64,000 nt of DNA from Symbiodinium natans. Taxonomy: Eukaryota > Sar > Dinophyceae > Suessiales > Symbiodiniaceae. This document shows, in pieces, positions 44,707 to 56,653 of this stretch (position 1 is the stretch's first letter; every line of letters starts with the position of its first letter). A program made the translations under genes and the position numbers. The stretch spans positions 1-64,000 of the forward strand of contig CAJNDS010000432.1 in assembly GCA_905221605.1 (NCBI GenBank), read 5' to 3'. The notes under the pieces were generated by a model. It worked only from the letters and a program-made list of their open reading frames with translations. It ran no database searches and was not told where the DNA came from.

Positions 44707-47700
44707 ATGAGGGCACTCAACGGACAGCTTCCCCCAGTACCTCTCAGCAGCAAATCTCGCAAGCTGTTCCGCTGCAGGATCCGCAGCATGAGTGTGCCGG
44801 AGCTCAAGCAACTCGCCGACGAAGTTCGGTGGCAGGCCCGGTGCATGCTTCTGTGCTTTTAACCTCCTTGGTGCAGTGTACACGCAGGTCCTAGACGCCG
44901 TGTCAGTCACAGGAGGACATCTCGGCAACTCGCCTCGGGTTTGAAGATTTCTTGTTAGACTAGTTCCTGAACCATCGGAGCAGATCTGAGATATTTGAGT
45001 TGAGAAAATGTGAAGTTTTGTCCTGAATCCTTTTGAGGCGCTGGCTTGGGAGTTGTTGAGCTGACTGTCGCTCTCCACCACGTTTTTGACACCCCTCGTG
45101 ACGAAATCTGCCGGTGACTCAAGACAGCTGGATGGCATCCTGAAAACACCAGTGCATGGTCTGTGCATGGTCGAGCCTGGCCCCAGGCTGGGACGTGGCG
45201 CATCAATGCCAGCCGCACAAGGTTCTCTGACGCTAATGCACTTCCTGCCCATGTACGAGAATATCACGACAATTCAAGACTCTGAAGGTGCTGACTGGAC
45301 GCCGATCGCGAATCTACACGTTGCGTTAGGCTCTCATGCTGGGGCTATGAGGCACAGGCAATCACGGGCAGTCACGTGCATCTAAGAGCTGCGAAAGCGC
45401 TTAGCCATCTTAGCCGAGGCCAGGGTGGAGGCCTGTCAGGCTTCGCAAAGCGGAAGGAGTCCACAGCCTGGCTTCGGCTTTCAAGATATGGCAGCGCAAT
45501 GGAGTCGTGTAGATGGAATACATGGATATAGATGGTCTTCCGGATGACCCAAGGTCAATCTATGACGCCTTTGGTGCTGGCCACTCCTCAACATCCATCA
45601 GCCCTGGACTGAGCATGACGAAGCTCCATTGTGCTGAGCGTTGCCGAGTCATCTCGGGCCGCGGGCAGGTGCTGCAGTCGGCTTCCAAACTGCCAAAGAT
45701 CGATTGGGCAGGTGCCATGCATGGCGGTGCAGAGCAGCAAAGCGTGCAGTCTGCCATCAATGGCTCCTTTCTTTGCAGGGGGGGGGGGATGTCACCAGAC
45801 AGGTCTGGACACAGCATTGCGGTCATCGGAGATGGTGCGATCACCGGTGGCATGGCCTGGGAAGCCATGAACCACGCCGCGGCCTCGCCGGAAGAGACAG
45901 ACAGTGGAGTTGCGGGGCCTTGCTCTTTTTGCTGGAGAGTAGGTAGCAACAGCATTTCATGATCAGGCAGGTGGCATGGGTTCCAAGATGGCAGCAGCCC
46001 AAGATGTTACCAGCATGCTAGGTGCAGCAAGGCCGACCCAGCTTGCGTCCCTCCGCTTCAAAGCTCTTTAAGGTCGTAATTCTGAACGACAATGGACAGG
46101 TGTCTTTGTGGGAGCCCTACCAGTTCACAAACATGGAAGGTCACATCTTGTTGAGGCGTGTCGGTTTCACCGTTTCACCTTCGTCCGCCTCCCGACATCC
46201 TGAGCTTCACCCCTTTCAGGCCCACTTTCTACAACAAAGTCTTCGGCCTAGATCGTGACGGATTCCAAAGCACATGTACGTGTAGCGGCTTGTTTTGAGT
46301 CGGAGCTTCAAGTGCGGAGGTCAAGCAGCCCGTGGGGGCGCTCTCAGAAACGCTGGCTGGCACCAGCGCAGAGACACGAGGTCACGTAAATGTTCGCAAA
46401 TGACCAGTCTCTTGGCACTTGCATGCCACAGCTTCTCAGTTGCCAGGCCTTTCCATCCAGGGCGACATTGCAAAGTTTGAGACTTCTTCGGCGTTTCAGA
46501 ACGCAAGACAGCGTCTGCCTGAGTCGAAGGGTGCAGCATCTGTTCTTTTCTTAATCGTCGGCCAGTCGTTTGAATGTGGGCTTCCCGGGCTTCCCGAGGT
46601 TTGCTAAGAATGCAACGAAGCAGCTGTTGCCTGGGCAGCTGTCGGCAGCTGCTGCAAAGCTTGACGAGTCCGCCCTCCCGTAGTGTAGTTACGTCACAAC
46701 TCGGCAGTCGGTCGGTTCTTGTGTAGATATCTTGAATCGCTTGAGTCCTTAAGCAGTCACGTCTCCACTCAACCTGGATACTTCACCTGGGGGATATGGC
46801 TTCAAGATTCTTCAAGTGAAGTACTTGGATCACAGGGCAGCCACGCCCGAGGACGGCTTTCAAGCTTAGCCAGCTAGCGAGAATGAGCAGCCAACGGCAC
46901 CACACTCACCAGTGTCACCAGGGCTTAGGGCGAATCGAACTGCTTGTCGCCATCACGGGAGCCTAGGAAAGTGAGAAGTGTTGTTTCAGGGCCGAGGGCA
47001 ATGTAGCAATGTACTGCTGGTAGTCGACTTGTGCTCCAGGTACACGCGGGACTTTGTGAAGACTGTCCCCTTCCGTGGAAGTGGCTCGGGCAGTCCGCTG
47101 CCAACGTTTGATATTGGGCACTCGAAATGTGAAACCTCTAAAAACCATCGTAAGTGAATCAAGTGTGTCCAAAGGCAAGGGAGAGCTCTTTGAGCAGCTT
47201 GGATTCTACTACGCCCGGCGCTGTGGAATCTTTCAAAATGGTATGCAAAAAGGCATGCAAAAACGTGGGTGCTCACTGCCCCTGGGTTGAGGTTGGTCCC
47301 ATTGATGGGCACGACATGGACACGTTGGTGGAGGCCTGTGATGTCTCTGTATCTGCTTGCTGGTACGCTGCGAGATATAGTCGTTCTCTTGATGCACTCA
47401 GAGCAGCAGCTACAAGTCTAGCTGCCGGGCTAGACTTAGAAGCCTTTGCTAAGCGTCTTTCGGGATGTTGCATCCGCAAAGTGCCAAAGGCTGCCTCCTC
47501 GTTTGGTTGATGCTAGGTTCTGTCGAACATCCGCCGGGACCATGAAGACGGCACGTTGCAGAAGCCCGTGTTCCTTCACATCAAGACCGCTGTGTGATGC
47601 TCACGTGGTGCTGCTTTGTGGGGTGGACTTGTAAGTTTTTGTGGGCTGTGTGATTGTTCTCCGCACAGGACCAAGAAGGGGAATGGTTACGAACCAGCCC

Positions 47701-50700
47701 AGAAGGTAGCTGCCATGGCTGCACAACGTTAACACATGAAAAAAGCTTGTTGATGCACAAAAGGGCAAAGAAGCCACACTGGATGTGCAGGCAAGTGACA
47801 AGCTGCATGCAGTTCAGCCAAAGTTCAATGCCGCACAGCTGCACGATCGATTGAATTGAGCCTTGGTCGTCCTCTCAACAACTTGTTTGTCCTTTTCTTG
47901 AGGTGCCGAAAGGTGACGCCCCTTCAGGGTTCGGCGGCCCAGTTCCCCACAGATGCAAATGAGCTCATGGCTGCCTACGTGTTCGGCCCACGTTTCGGCC
48001 CACCTGGAGGCCAAAGCAACCGCCGTTCACGAAGATTTTCGGCGATGCCTTGGTGAGGGAGGCGGAGCCTGGGTCTCAGAAGACTGCAGAGATGATGGGC
48101 TTCCTGATGAGTTTCTCCGGTGTTTTTTTCCAGCACATCAACCCATCCCGTCGTGTGTTTCCGTCACTCCTGTGTGTGTTCGCTTTTTTTGGCTCTGTGG
48201 CACGCCCAGGCGCGATGAAAAGATTGTGGCCATTACCGCAGCCATGCCAGGATCTTACTGCAGATTCCAAGACTTCAGCAGGAGCCTTGGTGATGCAAAG
48301 TTGTGCCCCAAGAGACCTGGCTGAAGACAATCGGAGGCCCGGTGGAACTGGTGTGGGCATCTTTGAGAAGAGGTTTGGCCCAGCGTGGGCTTCAGAGGTC
48401 TTCGAGCATTCTCTGCAAGTTCTCATGCTTGCGCTGTGTTGGGTGGGCCGTGGGGGGGGGGGGGGTCTTGGAACTTAGAACTCGTTGAAGTAAGGAGCGC
48501 ACTTTTGACGTGGGCATTGCTGAGCAGCATGTGCCGGCCTCGACATGAACATGTTTCTGGACGGTCATCTGCTTCATTTATTCAATTCGCGCTGCATTGC
48601 CTTTCGTGCCACACGACAAACGGAAACACCACATCTGCCTCAAGCTCACTCCTTGTCCCTGAAGCCAGAGGCCGTGACATTTGCTGCAGGGATGGCTGCC
48701 GGTGGCCAGAACCTTTAGGGACGGTTTTCAGTTGTCACGGGCCTGCGCGATACGTTTCAAGAGTGGACACCAGCATGTATCCGCGAAGCCGTGCCAAGGC
48801 ATGAAGCCTTTCTGTGCCATTTACTCCACGCAGGGCTGGCTGAATTCAGCTGCTCTCCATTGCCATCATATTCGCAAGAGCGCAAGAGCCTCCATTGCAG
48901 GTTCTTGCAGCGGGGATATGACCAGCTAGTTCATGCTAGTATCTCAGCTGCTGCGTGCATCGTGTGCCCAGAGCCGATTGTTGAGGGCATGTGAGGCGTC
49001 TACTGAGTCTACGGGTAGCCTGGGAGAGCTCTTGTGGATTTCAGCTTTTGCGTCGGTGGCCAAGGACGTGGCTCTCCAGAAGCTGCCGGTTCGATTCATC
49101 TTGGATCGAGCGGGTCTCGTCGGGGCGGACATCACCTCAGCCCTTCTAAACTTGCTTTAACGGTTCTAAGCGTACAGTGGTTTCCTCGTGACAAGTCGAA
49201 GATGAGGATGGAGCCACCCACAGCGGGTGCTTTGATCTCTCCTTCATGGGTTCAGGACTTAGCCGTTAGCCGGATTTCAGACCGAGTACGTAGGCAGGTG
49301 GAGATGTGCACTCAGCACTGGTTTGCGCAGCGTACTTTTCCCAACACCTCCCAAACTGGGCCTTGCATGCGCAAAGTGTGATGTCAGTGCCGGCCCAACG
49401 TTGAGGGTGCACGGCCTTCTGTGCCTGACTACGCTACAGCACCTAATATGTCCGTCTTGCTGAAGTGTTCCAAGTACGTGTAGTAGAAGATTTGCCGCCA
49501 TGAGGCTGCATTCCGGACATGATGGTGTGTGCATCGGCTGACGAGGCTTAATCGGTGTGTGCTTTTGTGCCCCGGGAGAAGGATGCAGACTTGGAAGTGT
49601 GGCCTTTCTGCCAGGCAGAGCTTGTCAACATGATCCACACGCTGGCAAAGATCGATGATCAGCCAACTGCACTGCGGTCGGTACCCCTGGTGGATTCTGG
49701 TGGTTTCCGAGGGCAACAAAGAGAGGGCTGCGAGTCGTTGTCTAGCCTTTGGCAGCCCCAGGTTCCCCCGCGGCAGCTGTTATGGCGACCTGGTAATGCC
49801 CGAGGAGCCTCGATTTCTTGAACCCGGCAGAGGGTCCCACCCATAGTGCTGGGGAGCAGCGGGGAGCAGCGCTGCCATCGTCTTGTTCTAACACCGTGCT
49901 CTTATGAAGTGCTTCATGAGGCGCATCTGCCGCGAGGGCCGTGATGGCAAGCTCGCCATCCTGTCCATTGGAGGGCGCTTGCGTGAGTGCCTGAAGGCCG
50001 CGTACTTCTGGGTTTCATGCATGCCGCTGCCTGCTACCCATCTCTGCTTGAAGAGGCTGCAGACGAGCTGGAGGAGAAGTATGGCATCTCTGCGACCGTG
50101 GCAGATGCCCGCCTGGAGCCTGGCATGTGATGTGACTATGCCGTTGTGCTGCACCTAGTCACGTGAGCAAGCCAACGTGTTGGAGGTTGGATGAAGCCGC
50201 TGGACAAGAACCTCGTCGGCCGTCTGGCCGAAGATCACCGAGCTCTTATCACCATCGAGGAGAGCTGGTGCATGTTGCCTACTGTTGCCTGATCCTTGAA
50301 GGTCAGGTTCGCGGGCTGCTACCGAATAGGATTTCTGAGGTCAGAGCAATTAAGCGGGACATCTACGAACTCTTTGTCAGTCAGGAGAACGCCATCGGTG
50401 GCTTCTCCGCGCAGGTCCAGCAGGTGCAGCGTGGTGTTCACTCTGTAGTCAGAGTTTCTAGAAATGTTTTATGATATTCCTGTTTGCAAAGGCTCTCCTT
50501 GAAGAAGGATTCCTCGATGGCATGGGAAAGACGCCGGTGGCACTTCGAAGTATGGTGTTGCCGGTCCAGCCCTCAGGCCATAGGTCATCATAGGTCACTG
50601 AGGGCCAGGCGGGCCAGGTTCTCAACAAAACAGGAACTCCCCCACTTCTCATGCCATCTTGGTGCTTGCAGGACAGGTGGATTGATCACAACACTCCTGA

Positions 50701-50832
50701 GCTTCAGTACGTCTTTGCCTCATGTGTTACAGGCAATTTTGTTCTTAGGGTAGAGTGCTGAGCTATGCTGCTGTACTTGAGGATGATGCGAGGCTCAATG
50801 CGGAGCACATACTCCAGAAGGCTTCTCGTTAG
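44707..50832 (+). CDS. dxs: 1-deoxy-D-xylulose-5-phosphate synthase (plastid MEP pathway), ~36 exons
   Basis: DXS condenses pyruvate and glyceraldehyde 3-phosphate, using thiamine diphosphate, into DXP. Exons: 44707-44835, 44888-44924, 45038-45109, 45187-45221, 45288-45324, 45419-45458, 45554-~45620, 45803-~45900, 46073-46107, 46220-46245, 46447-46510, 46599-46667, ~47150-47212, 47292-47331, 47517-~47590, ~47671-47705, 47791-~47835, 48010-48066, 48210-48245, 48337-48382, 48495-48530, 48671-48704, 48798-48828, 48901-48934, 49065-49127, 49207-~49245, ~49440-49477, 49615-49676, 49762-49833, 49921-49996, 50056-50110, 50186-50259, 50385-50423, 50492-50563, 50672-50710, 50782-50832. Diagnostic pieces in order: PELKQLADE, TGGHLG, GVVELTVALHHVF, IYDAFGAGHSSTSIS, VIGDGAITGGMAWEAMNH with VILNDNGQVSL (ThDP site), GPIDGHDMD, IVAITAAMP, TFDVGIAEQH (catalytic Glu), KPFCAIYST, DVALQKLPVRFILDRAG, ATHSGCFDLSF, LDKNLVGRLAED and DRWIDH. 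The N-terminal targeting part is not resolved. Exons between ~45620 and 45803, and around 45900-46073 and 47835-48010, may be missing. Confidence 0.93.
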
Positions 50833-51854
50833 CTCTTTGCTTCGGTAGTGTGGACGAACTGCATGGCAGCTACGCCCGATACTTCATTCTTGAAAGGCTC
50901 TGGCGCTGCTGAATCGTGTGGGCGTCAAGGTGCAAACGGGTCTTGTCAAGCTCTGACCACATGAGTCTTCTGGAAAGAGTTGCCTAGTTGTCTGGCTGCG
51001 CTGCGCAGAAATCTTGCCTTCAGCTGCATGCGTGTGGCTTTGGACAGCTGCTACTGACAGGTGGCCACAAACGTTGCAGGTTAATGGATCCCATAGCAAG
51101 GCACCCTGTGCCGTCAATTTTCACCTGACGCTTGCATGATTAATTTGCAATCTGACATCTGGTCTGTTGAGAGTGCTCATGGGTTGTATTCCGATACCGT
51201 TCGCATTTAATGCCCAATCACAGAATTGGCTAGGCAAGTTAGTTCATGAACATGTGTATGATATCTACATACATACATATAAACAAGATATATGTCACAT
51301 CGTATGCATTGACTACGTGTGTGGAAAAACATGGCCGGCCAGCAGCAGATCAGGGTCTCAACCGCAGGCTTCTCACGGTTTTTTCCAGAGCCTTGTGGCT
51401 TTCGCACAGGATAAGCTTTGAAGCTGACCCAAGAGGTTTGAGTCTGATGGGATGGCGAAGGTTTGTGTGGTTTTTGATTTGCAGCAAAGCTGCGCGTCAA
51501 GTCGATTATTGGCTTGTCGTGGCAAACATGCCCGACTCCACCGGTTTGATTCGTCTTGAAATTTTACAGCCAGAGGCATGCCAGTTACTGTGCGGAGAGC
51601 TTCATTCGTAAATCTCGTTGCTGGAGCTGCTGACAGTAGAATCGAAAAAGGAGAACGCCACCTGCATTTCCACCAGTTCTTCACATATGAGCCTGAAAAA
51701 CCGAGGAGGGGTCGAGAAAGAAGGAAAGAAACAGGGACAGAAAGAAGAGAGAGTGATTCCCCCTAAGACCACGCTCGAACTCGCTTGGCCGTCGAGGCCA
51801 CATTCCGCCAGCCGGGGGGCCTCAAAGCGGGCACAAGAAGAAGCAGGAGAAGGA
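50833..51854. other. Intergenic, nothing recognised
   Basis: Short frames only; an ACAT-rich patch occurs near 51265-51290. No exon, RNA gene or terminator-like element was recognised. Confidence 0.4.
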
Positions 51855-52016
51855 GAAGAAGAAGAAGAAGAAGAAGAAGAAGAAGAAGAAGAAGAAGAAG
51901 AAGAAGAAGAAGAAGAAGAAGAAGAAGAAGAAGAAGAAGAAGAAGAAGAAGAAGAAGAAGAAGAATAAGAAGAAGAAGAAGAAATGGAAGAAGAAGAAGA
52001 AGAAGAAGAAGAAGCA
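51855..52016. repeat. (GAA)n trinucleotide microsatellite
   Basis: Nearly perfect GAA repeats (about 36 copies to 51965), then interrupted GAA/GGAA/GCA units to about 52016. All three + frames are open (poly-Glu, poly-Arg, poly-Lys-type), so the frames here are not evidence of a gene. Confidence 0.95.
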
Positions 52017-53118
52017 GCAGAATGACAAAGAAAAATCAGAAGAGAGACATGTGGGGACCTCAACGAGACCCTGAACTTTCGCGGAGTTTCTGATGAAGCA
52101 CGGTCTGCTGCCGATGTGAAGAACCTAGGGACGCATGGGACGCCAACCTATGACCCCTACAACCAGGTCATGGCACCCTGGAGGTTGGACCGTAATAGTG
52201 GCAGCCACGGCTTGGGTAGCAGAGGATGGCAGATAAGTCCAAACATCAAGCATCGACGTCTTCTTCAACCGACCGCCGAAGCGGAAGGTGGGGCCCAGAG
52301 TTCTGCGACGAGGCACGCCGCCATCCTCCTGGCCAGCAAATGCTCAACACATTGAATGGCTAGCAACTCCGGTTCATTCGAAAGCATATCCGTGGCCAGC
52401 AGCGCTTCAGCTCCTATGTGCTTCCGCAGGTTTTGGAGGTTGTATGGCGACGCGGAACTCGGGCGCTCGCCGAGCGCGGAGGCTTTGGCCTTCAAGCCCC
52501 TACGAAGGGTTCTTTCGTTGGGGCGCTCGGCACGAACAGGGGGTCACTCCCACGCTAAAGCGGAGAATGAACGAAGAAGAGATGATATGAGATGTCTCAC
52601 GTAGCACTAGGTGTCACCTCCAAGCTGCATCAGGGGGACACGTGGCAGCCACATGAATCGAGTACTTCAGCGTTGGGGATTGGGTTTGGAACACTGTAGT
52701 CCCACAAAATGAATAAAGGACAACGGCCAGAAAGGAAAAGCGACATGAATACAGACAGTGACATAAAAACCAAATGAACAAGAGAGAGAGAGAGGCAAAG
52801 ACACAAGTCAGATTGAGGAGACATTGACCAGTCGCGACAAGAGGCGCAAGTCGACGTTCCCAAAAAAATAGCAACGCCATGTAGTTCCGGCATCAAGAAC
52901 GATGCGGAGTCCATGTCTTCCAAGATGACAGTCTTGTGTATCCCCAACTCTAACTTTCCTACCAGGCCATCAGCTCCGGGGAAGCAGGTGAGATGGCGGA
53001 ATCGGAACTTTCCAACTGACCCTACAGAAGAGGACAAGAAATGCAGGAGCAGAAGGAGGCAAACGTTTCACGGGACGAGAGGGGTATCGGCATTACTTAA
53101 ACTGTCTGGTACTGCTTA
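52017..53118. other. No confident gene
   Basis: A minus-strand frame (52630-53037) reads smoothly in part (HKTVILEDMDSASFLMPELH), opposite a competing + frame. No family was recognised. A small GA run lies at 52781-52793. Confidence 0.3.
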
Positions 53119-54603
53119 TTGACAAACTTGTTGACACATGAAGGGCCACTTGCTGTCGACTCGAACAGCCTCCGCCGCCTTCGCCAGTCATTGGCTGTGC
53201 TCACTCGAGCAGTAGAGGTTTGCTGCAGTAGCAGATCGGCCAGGCAGGACGAACATGCTGAAGCGAAACCGATGAAGATTCCTCAGCCTGGATCCACGGC
53301 AACTCTCAGGCAGGCCATGCTCGCCTTCCTGGGCGGCGCGCCGACCAGTGCACCCACCGCTAGGCGCGTTACGTTGACCGCTGATGGTTGTTTAACGTTC
53401 TGTGGCAAAGGGGGGACTGTGCTTTTCTGCTGACTTTTCAGTCCGCTAAGCATAGACGCGCGGCAGTCGATGCCAAAGGGTGTGCAAATTTACAAGCTAC
53501 AAGTGAATCACACAAAGTCAAAGTGCATTGGGTCGGTCATTGGCAGGAAAACGGCGCAAGAGAGGTTTTGTTACAGCTTCATGTGACACACAGCAAGTTT
53601 TCTTTCGCTCAATTTGTCTTTGCTCCTCTCTCCTTCCGAAGTAAGGCTCTTCCATGGCCTTTCTCAGAAACATGGTGCAATAAGCCCGAAGTAAAGGCTT
53701 GAGATGTCACCTGCTCTGCGTCTGCACGTCAGTGCGCGGCTGTCGGCATCGCTTGTGTCCTCCGGAGAGTCAGCATCTGCCAGCTGCTGAAATATCATGC
53801 GTCCTTCCACCTCATACCTGCTCACTGGGCCTCTTCCCTTGTCTGAGGTCCCACAGACAGGTCGGACTTGGCAGAAGAGCAGCAGGCAAAGGGTCGACAC
53901 TTTGCATTTTCATAGCTTGCCATACCATGCCACTCGCTGAAGCCGGAGGCACGAAGAGAGCATGGCCGGAAGAGCTGCTGCAACGGTGCTGGCTGTGTCT
54001 GCCCTTGCCAGAACCAGGCCTTGTTTCGATGATTTCGATGGATGCGATGTCACATCTCCCAAGTTGGCATAGTGGAGAGGCCGACTTCCAAACACCTGGG
54101 TCTGAGATGTCCAAGAGGCTCCGTGCCAGGTGCGGCCTCAATGCTCTGGAGTCCCGGACATTTTTCAATTCCTACCCTGGCAGAGTGCTCTCAGGCACAG
54201 TGCAGCTGCGCGCTGCTTCAACCGAGGACTGGGCAGTTGCGCAGCCTTTTGCCCGACCCTTGACAGAGCGATCTTGCCCTTCAGGCTCCAGCGACGTCGC
54301 AGTCCAAGATCCGCGTTCGATTTGCGCCGAGCCCCACTGGAGTGTGCGCACTCACCAATCTTGTAGCTGACGTGGGCTGTGCTTCTTTGAAAGTTGTGCC
54401 GCGTGTCATGATGAAGCTGCAATGAAGCTGCGTGGGTTTCAGGTGGCTCAAGGCCTGCATGAAGAGTGTGCTGTTTACATGACAAAACCAGCACAGCGTG
54501 CTGCTGTCGTTGTGAATGACTGCGCCATCCTATTCCGACAGATGAACTCACAAAAGCAACTTCCACTGCAGGTCTGCACAAACTCCCCAGAAAAAAGAGC
54601 TTG
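53119..54603 (+). CDS. Unassigned exon candidates
   Basis: Three + frames look coding: 53119-53433 (RRLRQSLAVLTRAVEV … RRVTLTADGCLTFCGKGG), about 53930-54370 (ALESRTFFNSYPGRVLSGTV) and 54373-54603 (GFQVAQGLHEECAVYMTKPA). They may belong to one or more split genes ending before the papain-family gene. No domain was recognised and junctions are not resolved. Confidence 0.28.
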
Positions 54604-54823
54604 ACCTTGCATCTTGACGCTATGCTGCCCAGCGAAGCCTGTTCTGACGTTTGTCTTCCAGGCGGAAGGGTTCAGGAGCTCTGTTCAAGACATCGTCAGT
54701 TGCTGTGGTTTGCATTTTTGACAGACAGCATCATGGGCCACTTGGTCGCCTCAGTCCCTGCAGGCTCTGTAGCTCGAAAAAGCTTGGTGCTGGGCTCTCA
54801 AGAGCACTCTCAGCTGTTAAGTT

Positions 54824-54855
<32 letters not shown>

Positions 54856-55089
54856 AAAAAACAACAACAAACGATCCTTTGCACAAAACATGAGCTGCAA
54901 ACAGGTCATAGATGTGCCAGCATGGGACCTTTTGCTCCCAGGTCTTGTCTGCGTCTTGTGGCACTTAACTGAGTCTGATGCTTGCAGCGGCTCAAACCTT
55001 GTGAGCCCAGAAGGCATCAATTGCGTGTCTGTTCTTCGGACACTTTTCCATTTCCGAGATCGAAAGTAGAGAGTGATCCAGTCGCAGCA
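54604..55089. other. 5' region of the papain-family gene
   Basis: Contains a (GA)n run at 54826-54850 and a purine-rich tail. The reading frame of the protease is open upstream to 54982 but without ATG, so this is presumably 5' UTR. No spliced-leader relic was seen. Confidence 0.5.
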
Positions 55090-56361
55090 ATGGCATCCAG
55101 ACTTGTGTGCATGTTGCCACTCGTGGCGTGCACGCTCGGGTCTGAAATCAGATCTCATCAACTTCTCCGAGAGAAGTTTGAGGTCTTTCGCCAGAAGTAC
55201 GGCCGTTCTTATGAGGAAGGCACAGAGGAGTACGAACATCGGTATGCATTGTTCCGCAAAGCAGATGTGCTGGCCGAGCGTTTCAACAGTCGCCCAGGGC
55301 GTTTGTGGACCGCCGGAACAGGCCCCCTAGCCGATCGTAGTGAGGAGGAGCTGCAGGCCCTGAGGGGCTGGTTCGGCAGTGCCCGTGGCCAAGGCCGCGC
55401 CCGCCACGGCAACCTTCGGGCGGCCTCACTGGCACAGCTTGGCTCTGCAGACACACCGCAGGAGTTTCTGAACTGGACATCTTTGACGACCTTGGCAAAT
55501 GTTCGGGACCAGGGAGGCTGTGGCTCCTGTTGGGCCGTGACTGCCTCCACGGTCTTGGACAGTCACGCCGAGATCTACAAGTCAAAGCAGAGGAGTTTCT
55601 CAGCTCAGGAGCTCGTGTCCTGCGTTCCCAACCCCAAGAAGTGCGGCGGCTCAGGTGCCTGCAGCGGCGCAACAGTCGAGCTCGCCTTCCAGTACGTCAT
55701 GGATCATCCTGTGCAAACTGACTTGACTGTTCCTTACCAGGCTGTCGATGGCCACTGCCAGAGTGAGGAAAGTGCCCAAAGTGCCCGAAGTGCCCATGGC
55801 ACTGCCTTGATCCAAGACTCCGATGACTCCACAGATGACTCGGCAGACTCCAAAGAGGACACCGAAGGTGACACCGACCTGGATGTCGCCGCAGTCGGCT
55901 TTCATGCTGCAAGCTCGGAGGCTCCGGGAATGAAGTTCATGACTGGCTGGGAGCGACTGCCGGAGAATGGGTACTCACCGCTTCTGCGCGCGGTCTACGA
56001 GCGGGGTCCTGTCGCAGTCTCTGTGGATGCCACTTCCTGGAGCTCCTACATGTACGGGATCTTCGACTCCTGTGAGAAAGATGCCGTCATCAACCATGCG
56101 GTTACGCTGGTGGGCTACGGCGTGGAGAAGGGCACGATGTACTGGACAATTCAGAACTCCTGGGGTCCCAATTGGGGCGAGGATGGCAAGATCCGGCTTG
56201 TGAGACGTGATGACGACGAGAGCTACTGTGGCATCGATCACCAGCCTGAGGAGGGGACTGGATGCGAAGGTGGGCCCAAACAGGTCAAGGTCTGCGGCAT
56301 GTGTGGCATCCTCTACGACAATGCGGTGCCACATTTCCGAAATCCTGAACCAGAGTCCTAG
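55090..56361 (+). CDS. Papain-family (C1A) cysteine protease, intronless
   Basis: ATG 55090 gives 423 residues with a signal-like N-terminus (LVCMLPLVACTLGS). The propeptide resembles the I29 inhibitor domain (FEVFRQKYGRSYEEGTEEYEHRY, ERFN; residues 30-66). Catalytic residues are all present: Gln141 and Cys147 in QGGCGSCWA, His336 in INHAVTLVGYG, and Asn356 in IQNSWGPNWGEDG. An acidic Ser/Asp-rich insert (about 224-275, DDSTDDSADSKEDTEGD) sits where papains have a short loop. A Cys-containing tail (CEGGPKQVKVCGMCG) extends the usual end. Likely a lysosomal/vacuolar or secreted cathepsin-type protease activated by propeptide removal. No intron is apparent. Confidence 0.93.
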   Translation: MASRLVCMLPLVACTLGSEIRSHQLLREKFEVFRQKYGRSYEEGTEEYEHRYALFRKADVLAERFNSRPGRLWTAGTGPLADRSEEELQALRGWFGSARGQGRARHGNLRAASLAQLGSADTPQEFLNWTSLTTLANVRDQGGCGSCWAVTASTVLDSHAEIYKSKQRSFSAQELVSCVPNPKKCGGSGACSGATVELAFQYVMDHPVQTDLTVPYQAVDGHCQSEESAQSARSAHGTALIQDSDDSTDDSADSKEDTEGDTDLDVAAVGFHAASSEAPGMKFMTGWERLPENGYSPLLRAVYERGPVAVSVDATSWSSYMYGIFDSCEKDAVINHAVTLVGYGVEKGTMYWTIQNSWGPNWGEDGKIRLVRRDDDESYCGIDHQPEEGTGCEGGPKQVKVCGMCGILYDNAVPHFRNPEPES

Positions 56362-56653
56362 TAAGACCTAGAGTCTGGAACTCCTCACTCGTAATCCTTT
56401 CTTTTGTATGCTGTATGACGCAGTCGGCCATGAGCCGTGAAGGACTGACTTGATGCACATTTGAACAAAACAAGCTTCAATCTGCACTCTGAGCGAGTTG
56501 CCATTTGGACTGTAGCATCGGCACTGGTGTGACGGGTAGTGTTTCTGAGGTGGGAAGAGACGTCCAAAGAGGCAGGCTCGTGTCCGTAGCGAGGAAGTTG
56601 TTCTGGGGGGTGAAAATGTGCACGGCAGGCCTATTCCCAAAGTCAAGCTGGCC
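56362..56653. other. Spacer between protease and coiled-coil genes
   Basis: About 290 bases. The downstream frame is open from 56618 (GTG) but the first ATG is 56654. No motif recognised. Confidence 0.4.

Noticed and set aside
51618-52093. Long poly-Glu, poly-Arg and poly-Phe/Ser frames
   Set aside because: They are translations of the (GAA)n microsatellite in different frames and strands, with no other coding sign.
54430-54450. Possible spliced-leader relic (GGTGGCTCAAG)
   Set aside because: Matches only the last ~9 bases of the dinoflagellate leader, and sits inside a candidate exon.
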